Below the pieces are notes generated by a model, which worked only from the letters and a program-made list of their open reading frames with translations, made no database searches and was not told the DNA's origin. 64,000 nucleotides of DNA from Pseudodonghicola xiamenensis DSM 18339 (lineage in GTDB: Bacteria; Pseudomonadota; Alphaproteobacteria; Rhodobacterales; Rhodobacteraceae), in NCBI RefSeq assembly GCF_000429365.1, contig NZ_AUBS01000020.1, positions 1 to 64,000 on the forward strand. Reading direction: 5' to 3'. Below, piece by piece: positions 1 to 7,963 of this stretch. The position numbers and the translations under genes are program-made. Each line of letters starts with the position of its first letter. Position 1 is the first letter of the stretch.

Positions 1-94
1 GGGTTTCATCTTCGTTCCTTCGTCACTACGACGAAGCCCAAATCCTCCTTAAATCACAACCTCAAATCTGTGCCATTGGCGCTGACGGGGGACA
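1..94 (-). mobile_element. End of an insertion sequence running off the left edge
   Basis: Read on the minus strand, the DNA begins at position 94 with TGTCCCCCGTCAGCGCC, an IS-like terminus. It then has a short leader, an AAGGAA ribosome site at about 15-20 and an ATG at 9-7 (ATGAAACCC) heading out of the window, as expected for a transposase gene starting near its element end. The coding sequence of a neighbouring MBL-fold protein is cut exactly at this boundary, which supports an insertion. The transposase itself is outside the window, so the IS family is not assigned. The TG...CA type end would fit several families. Confidence 0.5.
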
Positions 95-301
95 AATCAG
101 ATTGAGGTGTTCCTGAAGATCCGCAAGATCCTGAACAACGATCTCGACCGTGTTATTCCGGGGCATGAGCCGAAATTGTTCGAGCGTCACGTGTCGTGGC
201 AGACAGAGAGCGGCAACTGCGTTGCCGAAGTGAACTTGGGTGCGGGTGAAGGACCCCGGCGGCCGAGTGAGTTTCAGGCCCTGGCATCTGCAACCTCCTG
301 A
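95..301 (+). pseudogene. C-terminal stub of an MBL-fold (lactonase-like) hydrolase
   Basis: An open frame enters from the IS boundary and ends at a TGA at 299-301. Its translation includes DLDRVIPGHEPKLFERH and GNCVAEVNLGAGEGPRRPS. The PGHE/D motif followed by a basic-proline tail is typical of the extreme C-terminus of metallo-beta-lactamase-fold hydrolases annotated as N-acyl homoserine lactonase-like. The metal-binding HxHxDH part is missing, so this is a remnant of about 65 residues, most likely cut by the IS at its left. It could in theory initiate at the GTG at 107, but no function is expected. Confidence 0.5.
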
Positions 302-537
302 CACGCGGCCAGGGGACGGAAGACGGGAGGAGGGCACCCGACGTGCAGGCACAGGGACAACGTCTTGTTATCCCTGTTGACGTCTAAAAGAGACCGCTGA
401 AATTGAAAGGGGCAGGTGTCTGGGAGCCGGGGGATCAGCGGGGCACCCCATATCCTGGTTCCGGGGCGAGCCGGCGGAATATCGGCGCAAGCAAGATGGC
501 GCGCCCGATTTTTCCGGAAAATTCAGAGCTGAAGTCC

Positions 538-572
538 GTCGACAGCGTGATCGCAACGGTCACGCTGTCGAC
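538..572. repeat. Perfect 13-bp inverted repeat in the gene-free stretch 302-630
   Basis: GTCGACAGCGTGA (538-550) and TCACGCTGTCGAC (560-572) are exact reverse complements separated by 9 bases. The repeat lies about 60 bp beyond the stop of the minus-strand permease gene. It could be the 3' hairpin of that operon, but there is no T-run on either side, so a classic intrinsic terminator is not supported. The remaining bases of 302-630 show no convincing gene. Confidence 0.5.
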
Positions 573-630
573 GAGAGGCGTTCATTCGACAACCTGGGAG
601 GTGTCCGTCGGTGTCGCGGCGGTGATCAGC

Positions 631-1461
631 TCAGCCGGCCTTGTAACGCTTCGCGATGATCGAGCTGCCCAGGCTGGTCAGCACCACCGTCACGATCAGC
701 AGGATGAAGGCAAGCGCTGCACCGAAGGGCCAGTTGGACGCCCGGGCGAACTGTTCGTAGACCGCCGGAGCCATCATCTGGAACTGCGGCCCCCCCAGCA
801 GAAGCGGCGTGGCATAGGCATTCATGCACAGGATGAAGACGAGCGTTGCCCCGGCCAGCACCCCGGGCAGCGACAGTGGCATCAGCACCCGGAAGAACGA
901 ACGTGCCGGGCGTGCCCCAAGGTTCGCCGCCGCCTCTTCGACCTGACGCGGAATGCTTTCGATGACCGAGGCAAGGGTCAGGATCATGTAGGGCAGCACG
1001 ATGCCCACGGTGGCGAAGATCACCGCGCCGGGCGTGTAGAGCAGTTGCAGCGGTTCCGAAATGATCCCGAGGCTGCGCAGCGAGGCGTTGACCAGGCCAT
1101 CGGTGCTCAGCAGGGCGAGATACCCGGCTGAGCGCACCACGCCCCCCACCAGCAGGGGGAACATGGTCAGAATGGTCAGCTTGCTCTTCCAGCGTCCTTC
1201 CATCCGGGCCAGCAAATAAGCCGGACCATAGGCAAGAAACGTGGTCAAGATCGTACAGGTCAGGGCCACCACGATCGTGGTCGTCAGGATCTTCTGGTAA
1301 TATGGATCGGCCACCGCCTTCGCATAGTTATCCAAGGTGAAGGCGGTCTTCATCAGGTAGAGCGGGTCGAAGACATTGAACGAGTACCGCAACATCAGAA
1401 GCATGGGCGCCCCGAGCAGAAGCAGCACCAGAAGACCGGCCGGAAGAACAAGCTTTGCCAT
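631..1461 (-). CDS. ABC transporter permease, spermidine/putrescine (PotB) type
   Basis: A 276-residue inner-membrane permease with about six hydrophobic segments; the first starts at the N-terminus (LVLPAGLLVLLLLGAP). The cytoplasmic EAA loop that docks on the ATPase is clear: EEAAANLGARPARSFFRVL followed by PLSLPGVLAG. It resembles PotB/PotH-type permeases of the binding-protein-dependent transport family. It is the last gene of a minus-strand operon and starts 3 nt after the stop of the binding protein. The transported compound cannot be read from the sequence; polyamines, modified amino acids and opine-like compounds are all used by this family. Confidence 0.9.
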   Translation of the reverse strand: MAKLVLPAGLLVLLLLGAPMLLMLRYSFNVFDPLYLMKTAFTLDNYAKAVADPYYQKILTTTIVVALTCTILTTFLAYGPAYLLARMEGRWKSKLTILTMFPLLVGGVVRSAGYLALLSTDGLVNASLRSLGIISEPLQLLYTPGAVIFATVGIVLPYMILTLASVIESIPRQVEEAAANLGARPARSFFRVLMPLSLPGVLAGATLVFILCMNAYATPLLLGGPQFQMMAPAVYEQFARASNWPFGAALAFILLIVTVVLTSLGSSIIAKRYKAG

Positions 1462-1464
1462 GTG

Positions 1465-2502
1465 TCAGCCCTTGAGAATGCGGTTCCAGGAATCCAGCAT
1501 GGAGGCCTGGTTCTCCATGATGAAGTCCAGATCCGGCTGCCAGAGGCGGTTCTGTTCGGCTTCGCTGAAGCCGATCTGCGCTTCCAGTTCGGGGCTGATG
1601 GAGCCGTTCTTGACGGTCGGCAGGTAGCCCATCTTTTCGGCGAAGGCCGCCTGTGCCTGCGGGTTCAGCAGGGCATCCATATAGGCCATGCCGCCCTCGG
1701 AGTTGCGGGCATTCTTCGGCACCGCCGCCTCGTAGACCGCGGGGAACGCGCCTTCCTCGGGCACGACCCAGCCAAGGTCGATGCCGCTCTTGTTCCAGCT
1801 GTAACCGCGCGCAGCCGAAATGATGGTGATCCAGATGTCACCGGAGGCGAGTGCCTGTCCGACGGCCTCGGTCGACGGGAGCAGCTTGGCGTCGAGGTCC
1901 TTCCACTGCTGGACCCCCTTATCCGCCCCGTTGAAGTCCGACAGCGTGCCGCCGTTGGCGATCGCCGCATAGGCCATGTTCGAGGTGTAGAGGAAGTCGC
2001 TCAGGCCGATCTTGCCTTTGTAGGCCGGGTTCCACAGCTCGGCGATAGATGCCGGCGGCGTGGTGATCAGGTCTTTGCGGTAGACGACGGCATGGGCCGA
2101 ATAGATCAGCGGCACCGAGTGCTTCTTCTGGAGAAACGGCAGGATGTTGTCATAGGAGGCCACGTTATCGGCGCTCAGCTCTTCCAGCGCGCCCACCTTT
2201 GCGGCGGCGTGCATGTCGAAATCGGCCAGCAGCGCGGCGTCCATGCTGCCGCGACGCTGCATGCGTTCGGTGATCAGCTTGGTGCGGCGCGGCACCGGGC
2301 CCGACACTTCTTGCAGGATGTTCCAGCCTGCGGGTTCCAGGATCGCCTGGTCGACGTTCTTTTTCAGCAGGTCGCCGAAGGTGCCGCCCCAGGTGCCGAC
2401 GACAAGGTCCTTGGACTGGGCGATGGCCGGGCTGGACAGCAGCCCCGTGGCTGTGGCCGCTGAAGCGGTGGCGAGGAAGCTGCGCCGGGAAAGTCTGGTC
2501 AT
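1465..2502 (-). CDS. ABC transporter substrate-binding protein, PotD/PotF type
   Basis: A 345-residue periplasmic binding protein. The start at 2502 is chosen because it has an AGGAG ribosome site and directly gives a twin-arginine-like leader: SRRSFL at residues 5-10, then an Ala-rich stretch ending SSPAIAQS. The frame is open further upstream but has no ribosome site there. The mature part begins LVVGTWGGTFGDLL, typical of extracellular solute-binding proteins of the spermidine/putrescine group. A RRxFL leader on such a protein is common in Rhodobacterales. It sits between the ATPase and the second permease. Substrate unknown. Confidence 0.9.
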   Translation of the reverse strand: MTRLSRRSFLATASAATATGLLSSPAIAQSKDLVVGTWGGTFGDLLKKNVDQAILEPAGWNILQEVSGPVPRRTKLITERMQRRGSMDAALLADFDMHAAAKVGALEELSADNVASYDNILPFLQKKHSVPLIYSAHAVVYRKDLITTPPASIAELWNPAYKGKIGLSDFLYTSNMAYAAIANGGTLSDFNGADKGVQQWKDLDAKLLPSTEAVGQALASGDIWITIISAARGYSWNKSGIDLGWVVPEEGAFPAVYEAAVPKNARNSEGGMAYMDALLNPQAQAAFAEKMGYLPTVKNGSISPELEAQIGFSEAEQNRLWQPDLDFIMENQASMLDSWNRILKG

Positions 2503-2572
2503 CTGGGAGTCTCCTGTTGGGATTTTCTGGTTTGGGTTTTCTGGATCGGTATTCCGGTCGGCGTTTCTGACC

Positions 2573-3616
2573 TCAGGCGTCAAGCAGGCGGGCATCGCCG
2601 CCGTTCCATTGCAGACGGACCGGGTCGCCCGTCTGCAGACCGGCAAGGGCGTCATCGGGGCCTGGGGTCGCGGTGACCACGGTCACAGACGTCTCTCCGA
2701 GCATCACGGTGTATTCGGTCTGCGCCCCGAGATAGAGGATCTCGCGCAGCGCGCCCTCGACCCCATCCCCCGCACGGGTGATTGCGATCTTCTCGGGCCG
2801 GACCGAGTAGAAGCGGGCGTTAGGCTGCCCTGCCGCCGCGGGAGGGAGCAGCGTGCCGCAGACGGTATGGAAACCATCCTCCTCGACGCGCCCCTCGATC
2901 ACGTTGGAGCGGCCGACGAAATCCGCCACGAAAGAATCCGCCGGGCGTTCATAGAGATCCTGGGCGGTGCCGGCCTGACGGACCTTGCCGCCTTCCATCA
3001 GCACCAGCTTGTCGGACATCGTCAGCGCCTCTTCCTGGTCGTGGGTGACCATCAGGGTCGTCAATTCCAGCGATTGCTGCAGCGAACGAATTTCGCTGCG
3101 CACTTCGCCGCGCAACTTGGCGTCGAGGTTCGACAGCGGTTCATCCAGCAGGAAGATCGCCGGGTTCAGAACCAGTCCGCGCGCCAGGGCGACCCGCTGT
3201 TGTTGTCCGCCCGAAAGCTGACGCGGATAGCGATCTGCCAGGTGGTCGAGACGCACCCGCTTCAGGGCCTCGAGGCTTTGCGCCTCGCGATCGGCCTTGC
3301 CGACCTTGCGCATCTCGAGGCCGAATCCGACATTCTGCGCCACGGTCATATGCGGAAACAGTGCGTAGGACTGGAAGACAAGGGCTGTGTTGCGCTCGTA
3401 GGGCGCAAGGTCGGTCACATCGCGCCCGTCCAGCACCACCGAGCCGGAGGTCGGGGCGATAAAGCCCGCGACCATGCGCAGCGTCGTCGTCTTGCCGCAG
3501 CCCGAGGGCCCCAGCAGCGAAACCAGCTCTCCGCGCTGGATCTGCATGTTCATGTCCGCAACCGCGATTGCTTCGCCGTATTCCTTGCGGATGTTGATTA
3601 GTTCGAGCGATTTCAT
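2573..3616 (-). CDS. ABC transporter ATP-binding protein, PotA type
   Basis: A 347-residue ATPase with every nucleotide-binding motif: Walker A GPSGCGKT (36-43), Q-loop FQSYALFPHM (81-90), signature LSGGQQQR (134-141), Walker B FLLDEP (155-160) and H-loop TH (191-192). The region after about residue 240 is the regulatory OB/TOBE domain of the PotA/UgpC class (GRSNVIEGRV, YSVRPEKI). An ATG at 3634 directly abuts the upstream permease stop, but the ATG at 3616 is preceded by GGAGATC at suitable spacing and is preferred. It energises the two flanking permeases. Confidence 0.92.
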   Translation of the reverse strand: MKSLELINIRKEYGEAIAVADMNMQIQRGELVSLLGPSGCGKTTTLRMVAGFIAPTSGSVVLDGRDVTDLAPYERNTALVFQSYALFPHMTVAQNVGFGLEMRKVGKADREAQSLEALKRVRLDHLADRYPRQLSGGQQQRVALARGLVLNPAIFLLDEPLSNLDAKLRGEVRSEIRSLQQSLELTTLMVTHDQEEALTMSDKLVLMEGGKVRQAGTAQDLYERPADSFVADFVGRSNVIEGRVEEDGFHTVCGTLLPPAAAGQPNARFYSVRPEKIAITRAGDGVEGALREILYLGAQTEYTVMLGETSVTVVTATPGPDDALAGLQTGDPVRLQWNGGDARLLDA

Positions 3617-3634
3617 CTCTTGATCTCCGGGCAT

Positions 3635-4435
3635 TCAGACGATGCGGGACAGTTTCACGTAGCGATCGGTGATCAGCATCATGGCGGCGATGACGACGAT
3701 CTGGATCGTTGCGACGGCGGCGAGGGTCGGGTCGATCTGGAACTCCAGGTAGTTGAGCATTGCGATCGGCAGGGTGCTCATGCCGGGGCCGACCAGCAGC
3801 AGGGTCAGTTCGAGGTTCTCGAAGCTCTGGATGAACGAAAACATCGAAGCGGCGACGATGGCCGGGCGCATCATCGGCAGGGTGACCCGCCAGAATACCG
3901 TGAAGGGACGGGCGCCGAGGTTCAGCGCCGCCTCTTCCACGCTGCGGTCGAGCCCCTGCAGACCAGCGGTCACGACCCGCACCGTCCAGGGGATCGTCAG
4001 CAGGATATGCGATGCGACCAGACCGGGCAGCGTGCCCACAATGTCCATGTCCAGCTGGTTCTGCGCCAGCAGGTAGGTCAGATACAGCGCGGTGCCCGCC
4101 ACGATCCCGGGGACGATGATCGGACCCAGAAGGAAGGTGGTAATCGCCTGTTTGGCGCGGATGTTGCTCCGCACCAGCGCAAGCGAGGCCGCCGTTCCCA
4201 CCGGCACCCCGATCACCGTGGCGATCGCGGCCACCTTGAAGCTGACGATGAAGCCGTTGAGGAATTCCTCGCGGCCGATGGCATTGCGGTACCAATCCAG
4301 CGACAGGCCGCTCGGCGGGAAGGCGATGATCGCATCGCGGAAAACGGAGGTGACCACCAGCAGAAGGACCGGCAGCAGCATCACGGTATAGGCGATAACG
4401 ATCCCGCCGCGGTAGATAAGTCCAGTCAGTCGCAT
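3635..4435 (-). CDS. ABC transporter permease, PotC type
   Basis: A 266-residue permease, partner of the gene at 631-1461. About six membrane segments are visible and the EAA loop reads EEAALNLGARPFTVFWRVTLP. The chosen ATG (4435) lies inside the last codons of the upstream GAF gene (overlap of about 10 nt), preceded by AAAGG. An upstream in-frame start at 4471 would overlap the GAF gene more and lacks a ribosome site. Overlapping coding regions show co-translation with the GAF protein and hydrolase. Confidence 0.9.
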   Translation of the reverse strand: MRLTGLIYRGGIVIAYTVMLLPVLLLVVTSVFRDAIIAFPPSGLSLDWYRNAIGREEFLNGFIVSFKVAAIATVIGVPVGTAASLALVRSNIRAKQAITTFLLGPIIVPGIVAGTALYLTYLLAQNQLDMDIVGTLPGLVASHILLTIPWTVRVVTAGLQGLDRSVEEAALNLGARPFTVFWRVTLPMMRPAIVAASMFSFIQSFENLELTLLLVGPGMSTLPIAMLNYLEFQIDPTLAAVATIQIVVIAAMMLITDRYVKLSRIV

Positions 4436-4878
4436 GGCGCGCCTTTCTTTGTATCGGTCCTCAGAAAGCAACAGGAAAAGCTGTCTGCTACGGTTTGCAG
4501 GGCCTCCAGGCGGGCGGCGTCGAATGCCTCTTCGCCGCCCATCAGGTTCACTTGCCCGACGACCTCGCCATTCTCCGTGCGGACCGGCAAGTTGACGATG
4601 GCGTCGGCGCCAAGGTCGAGAATGCTCTGGGCATCCGGGAACCCGGCCCGAAGGGCATCCTCCCCCTTGGTCAGGATGGGCGCCCCAGTGTCCCGGACAC
4701 GTGCCATGGTTGGCGCATCGGCAAACAGCTTGAACCCGGACCCTGCAAAGATCTCAGCATGGCTGGTGAAGACGCGCTCTGCCCGGTCGTCGTGGTATAA
4801 TAACGCGGTCAGGGCGCGAATGTCAGCCTGTGCCGCCAGCTCGGGCAGCAGGTCGGAGAGACTGCGGGTCGAGGTCAT
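4426..4878 (-). CDS. Small GAF-domain protein
   Basis: A 150-residue soluble protein that looks like a single stand-alone GAF-type sensor domain: a mid-protein stretch with GADAIVNLPVRTENGEVVGQVNLMG, the usual beta-turn-beta core, followed by a C-terminal helix (ALQTVADSFSCCFL). No output domain is present. It overlaps the preceding hydrolase by ATGA and the following permease by about 10 nt, so it belongs to the same transcription unit. Small GAF proteins occur beside transport and hydrolase genes, but the ligand and the role are unknown. It may sense the imported compound or be an enzyme-associated protein. Confidence 0.75.
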   Translation of the reverse strand: MTSTRSLSDLLPELAAQADIRALTALLYHDDRAERVFTSHAEIFAGSGFKLFADAPTMARVRDTGAPILTKGEDALRAGFPDAQSILDLGADAIVNLPVRTENGEVVGQVNLMGGEEAFDAARLEALQTVADSFSCCFLRTDTKKGAPCD

Positions 4879-6689
4879 GCGGGCCCCTCGGTCTTGACGA
4901 CGGGCAGATCCAGACGGGTCTGCGCCAGGTCGACCGAGATCCGGGCCATACGGCCATGGGGCACTTTCTTGAAATGGTCGGCATCGGCCCCGGCAATCGA
5001 CAGGCGCAGCCGGCTGCCCTGCGACAGGGTCCAGGCGACCGGCAGCAACGGGATGCGGATCTGCTGCATTTCGCCCGCGGGCAGGGGCTCTGCACTGTCG
5101 CGATGGAAGGTCCGGTAGGGCCAGTTGATGCGGATGTTCTCGGGGGCCTCGGCTTCGGCCCGGAAGATCGCACGCAGCACGCCTTCGGTGATATACCGCT
5201 CGGTCCCGTCGGCCTCGACTTCGGTCAGGTAGATGAAGAGACCGGCATCGGGCGCGTCGAAGCTGGCATGGAGATCCAGCAGGGCATGGCCCGCGATCCG
5301 CGTCTCCTCGGACAGCGGCGCGCTGTCCCAGCTCAGCATCTCGGCGGTGCGGCCCTGCCAGTCGTAATAGTAGTTCCGCGAATCCATACCCGCGATACGT
5401 TCATAGCGCGTTTCAAAGCCGGTCCGGGTATGGGGCACGAACTGGTATTCCGCGGCCCCTTCCGTGGCGCTTTGGCCAAGCGCGCCCGCGGTGCCGGGGT
5501 GCAGCACGTCCAGCGTGGGTTGCGGCGGCCAGCTTTCGGCCTCGGCCCAGGCTTCTTCATGCATCGCGAAGTAGGACACCGGCGGTTCGCCTTTCAGGCC
5601 CGTATCGGCGCCCATCAGGTAGGTATCGAAGAAGCGCAGCACGCAGCCCAGCACCGAGAAGTCGGGCTCTTCGCTGTTGCGCCAGGGCGAAACGGCGATC
5701 CGCGCGCCGTGATCCCAGGGGCCCAGCACCAGGTGATGCGGATTCTTGTCCAGGGTCAGGAAACGCGCGATGGCGCCATTGGCATAGCCGGCTCCGTCCA
5801 TCCAGCCCGAGAGCGAGAGGATCGCGACATCATCACGGAACCCTGCGGTGTAGGAATAGGGGCTGATCGAGGCGCTGCTGTAATCGGGGTCATAGGGCAG
5901 ACCTTCCTCGCGGTAGGCGAGGTCCGCCATGAAGTCGGTTTGCCGGAAATTGGCCTGGTGCTCGGCCACCGCGGCGGCGACCATGCTGCCGTCCGTGTCC
6001 TCATCGACGGGTTGCGGCCCCTGATAGTCCGGACTTGCGTAGTATTTGTAGTCCTTCAGGTAATCACGCTGATCCAGGTCGAGCCCCTTCATCAGGTTGT
6101 CGTAAAGCTGGGTGAGCGACGTGCATTGCATCCCGCCGGGGAAGTAGTTGTCGGCATAGGTGTCCCAGACCGAAAAGAGCGGCGCGATGGCCTTGACGGC
6201 CGGGTGCCCGGTTGAGGCCAGGAAGTCGGAGGCCGCGCCAAGATAAGAAATGCCCGTCGCCCCCAAGATACCGTTCGACCAGGGTTGAGCGATGACCCAA
6301 TCGGCGATTTCGGCACTGTCGAGGCGTTCTCTCGGAGAGCGGAAGCCGTCACGTGTGCCAAAGCTGGCACCGGTGCCCCGGACATCGACCACCACCACCA
6401 CATAGCCACGCGGCACGAAGTAGTTGCTGAACTTGGCAGTGTTCGGGTTGGCGATGGCATCGGAGCCTTCGGCCAGCTTGAAGCGGCGGAAGTAGGGGGT
6501 GAACAGAAGCAAGGTCGGAAAGGTCTCTCCCTCCGCCGCGCCCTCGGGGCACCAGACGTCGACAGCAATCCGGCAACCATCGCGCATCGTCAGATAGCTG
6601 GACTGCGGCTTGGACGGCAGGCTGTAGGGCACTGCTCGGTCAGCTTCGTATGCGGAGACGCGGCTGTTGAGATCGACTTGCTTGGTCAT
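4875..6689 (-). CDS. CocE/NonD family hydrolase (X-Pro dipeptidyl-peptidase S15-like)
   Basis: A 604-residue alpha/beta-hydrolase of the CocE/NonD group, which cleaves acyl bonds in esters and amides such as cocaine, beta-lactams or X-Pro peptides. Visible parts: N-terminal MRDGCRIAVDVWCP, the DVRGTGAS segment, nucleophile elbow GISYLG (Ser148), GWMDGAG (acid Asp298) and PWDHG (His327), then a C-terminal jelly-roll-like region (SRLRLSIAGADADHF). There is no signal peptide, so it should act in the cytoplasm on a compound brought in by the co-encoded ABC transporter. It is the first gene of the operon and is divergent from a LysR regulator. Confidence 0.9.
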   Translation of the reverse strand: MTKQVDLNSRVSAYEADRAVPYSLPSKPQSSYLTMRDGCRIAVDVWCPEGAAEGETFPTLLLFTPYFRRFKLAEGSDAIANPNTAKFSNYFVPRGYVVVVVDVRGTGASFGTRDGFRSPRERLDSAEIADWVIAQPWSNGILGATGISYLGAASDFLASTGHPAVKAIAPLFSVWDTYADNYFPGGMQCTSLTQLYDNLMKGLDLDQRDYLKDYKYYASPDYQGPQPVDEDTDGSMVAAAVAEHQANFRQTDFMADLAYREEGLPYDPDYSSASISPYSYTAGFRDDVAILSLSGWMDGAGYANGAIARFLTLDKNPHHLVLGPWDHGARIAVSPWRNSEEPDFSVLGCVLRFFDTYLMGADTGLKGEPPVSYFAMHEEAWAEAESWPPQPTLDVLHPGTAGALGQSATEGAAEYQFVPHTRTGFETRYERIAGMDSRNYYYDWQGRTAEMLSWDSAPLSEETRIAGHALLDLHASFDAPDAGLFIYLTEVEADGTERYITEGVLRAIFRAEAEAPENIRINWPYRTFHRDSAEPLPAGEMQQIRIPLLPVAWTLSQGSRLRLSIAGADADHFKKVPHGRMARISVDLAQTRLDLPVVKTEGPA

Positions 6690-6767
6690 TGGGACTTCCG
6701 TGATTTGTTTGGGAGTCGTTACAGCCGAAAATTTGTACTTGCGTAAATTGAATATTTTGGCAGTTTT

Positions 6768-6784
6768 GTTACTTTTATAGTAAC
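6768..6784. promoter_or_regulatory. Candidate LysR operator between divergent genes
   Basis: GTTAC (6768-6772), 7 bp, GTAAC (6780-6784) forms a perfect inverted repeat in an AT-rich spacer between the hydrolase operon (start 6689) and the LysR gene (start 6820). The size and interrupted dyad fit the T-N11-A type sites of LysR regulators. Operator function is inferred from position only. Confidence 0.45.
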
Positions 6785-6819
6785 TGTGTGATCAGCAAAG
6801 AACAGCAGGACAGTCGACA

Positions 6820-7722
6820 GTGGCGCTTACTCAACGAACCCTCGAAGCCTTCCGTGCCTTCGTCGAAACCGGCTCGGTCAATGGTGCTGCGGACCGGCTC
6901 TTGCGGACTCCGGCGCAGGTCAGCCGTCTGCTGTCTGCTCTGGAAGACGAGTTGGGGTTTTCGGTCCTGACCCGGCATGGGCGGAGGCTGCGGCTTACCC
7001 GTGAAGGGAAAGATTTTTATGCAGAAACTGAAAGGGTTATGCAGGCATTCGACGATGCTGAACGTCGCGCCGACCAAATCAGGCGGGGGCGAAAGGAGCA
7101 TTTGCGCATCCTTGTGGCACCCTTCATCTCACATGCCGTCATCAACCAGTCACTGGCGCAGGTGATGGAAAGGCATCCCCAGATGACGGCCCAGATCGAC
7201 GCCCGGGTGCGGCTGGATATCGACCTCTGGGTCGGTCAGGAAACCTTCGATCTCGGCATCGCTCCACTGCCGATCAAGGCCGGAGCGTTCGAGGTCGAAC
7301 CTTTCCTGGAATTGCCAATGATGGTGGCCATGCATCCAGATCACCCGTTGGCTGCCCAAAAAACAGTCACATTTCAGGACTTCATCGCACGTCCGATCGT
7401 TTCGACACATGCCCGATCCCTGCTTGGTCAGCATCTCGAATCGCTTTGCAAGCAATACGGGGAACGCCTGGATGTCCGTATCGAAGCCCGCAATGGCGTC
7501 ATCGCCTGCCAGATGGCGGGCCTGAATCTCGGCTGTTGTCTGGCCGATCCCTTCGTCGCGCTTTCGAGCGGGGTCGAGTCGCTGGTGCTGCGTCCGTTCG
7601 AACCGCGCGGCATCCTGAGTTACGGCTTTCTCTACCCAAGCTGGTCAAGCCGCACGAAGATCGTCACCGAGGTCGCCGATGAAATCCGCGCGAGCACGGC
7701 CCGGCTGGCGGCGACATTGTAG
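6820..7722 (+). CDS. LysR-family transcriptional regulator
   Basis: A 300-residue regulator. The N-terminal winged helix-turn-helix covers about residues 5-62 (TLEAFRAFVETGSVNGAADRL, then TPAQVSRLLSALEDELGF), followed by the linker helix and a periplasmic-binding-like effector domain from about residue 90. The start is GTG at 6820, preceded by AGCAGGA; the second codon fits the usual LysR beginning. It is divergent from the CocE hydrolase/ABC operon and most likely controls it in response to the imported substrate, possibly also repressing itself. Confidence 0.9.
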   Translation: MALTQRTLEAFRAFVETGSVNGAADRLLRTPAQVSRLLSALEDELGFSVLTRHGRRLRLTREGKDFYAETERVMQAFDDAERRADQIRRGRKEHLRILVAPFISHAVINQSLAQVMERHPQMTAQIDARVRLDIDLWVGQETFDLGIAPLPIKAGAFEVEPFLELPMMVAMHPDHPLAAQKTVTFQDFIARPIVSTHARSLLGQHLESLCKQYGERLDVRIEARNGVIACQMAGLNLGCCLADPFVALSSGVESLVLRPFEPRGILSYGFLYPSWSSRTKIVTEVADEIRASTARLAATL

Positions 7723-7963
7723 CCATCAGGATTTTTTCAAAGGCAAGCCCGATCTGTCCTTCCTATGTGACCAGAACGTGCAGAGATGTCTTTGGCCCGG
7801 TTCCAGCAAGCATGACGGAGCAGGGCAGACCAAGAAGACCTTTCATGGGGGCGGCTTGTCCCGTTGCCGGCGGAGCGGGGCCGACGTTTGCGTGACCGTG
7901 GAAATTCGTTCTGAAGGGTGTGCAACCTGTGCTAGCTTTGCCGCTGAGGAGGAGGGAAGCGAC

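Noticed and set aside
3141..4295. 384-codon minus-strand frame across the ABC ATPase and permease genes
   Set aside because: It is the wrong reading frame of two clearly recognised transporter genes on the same strand.
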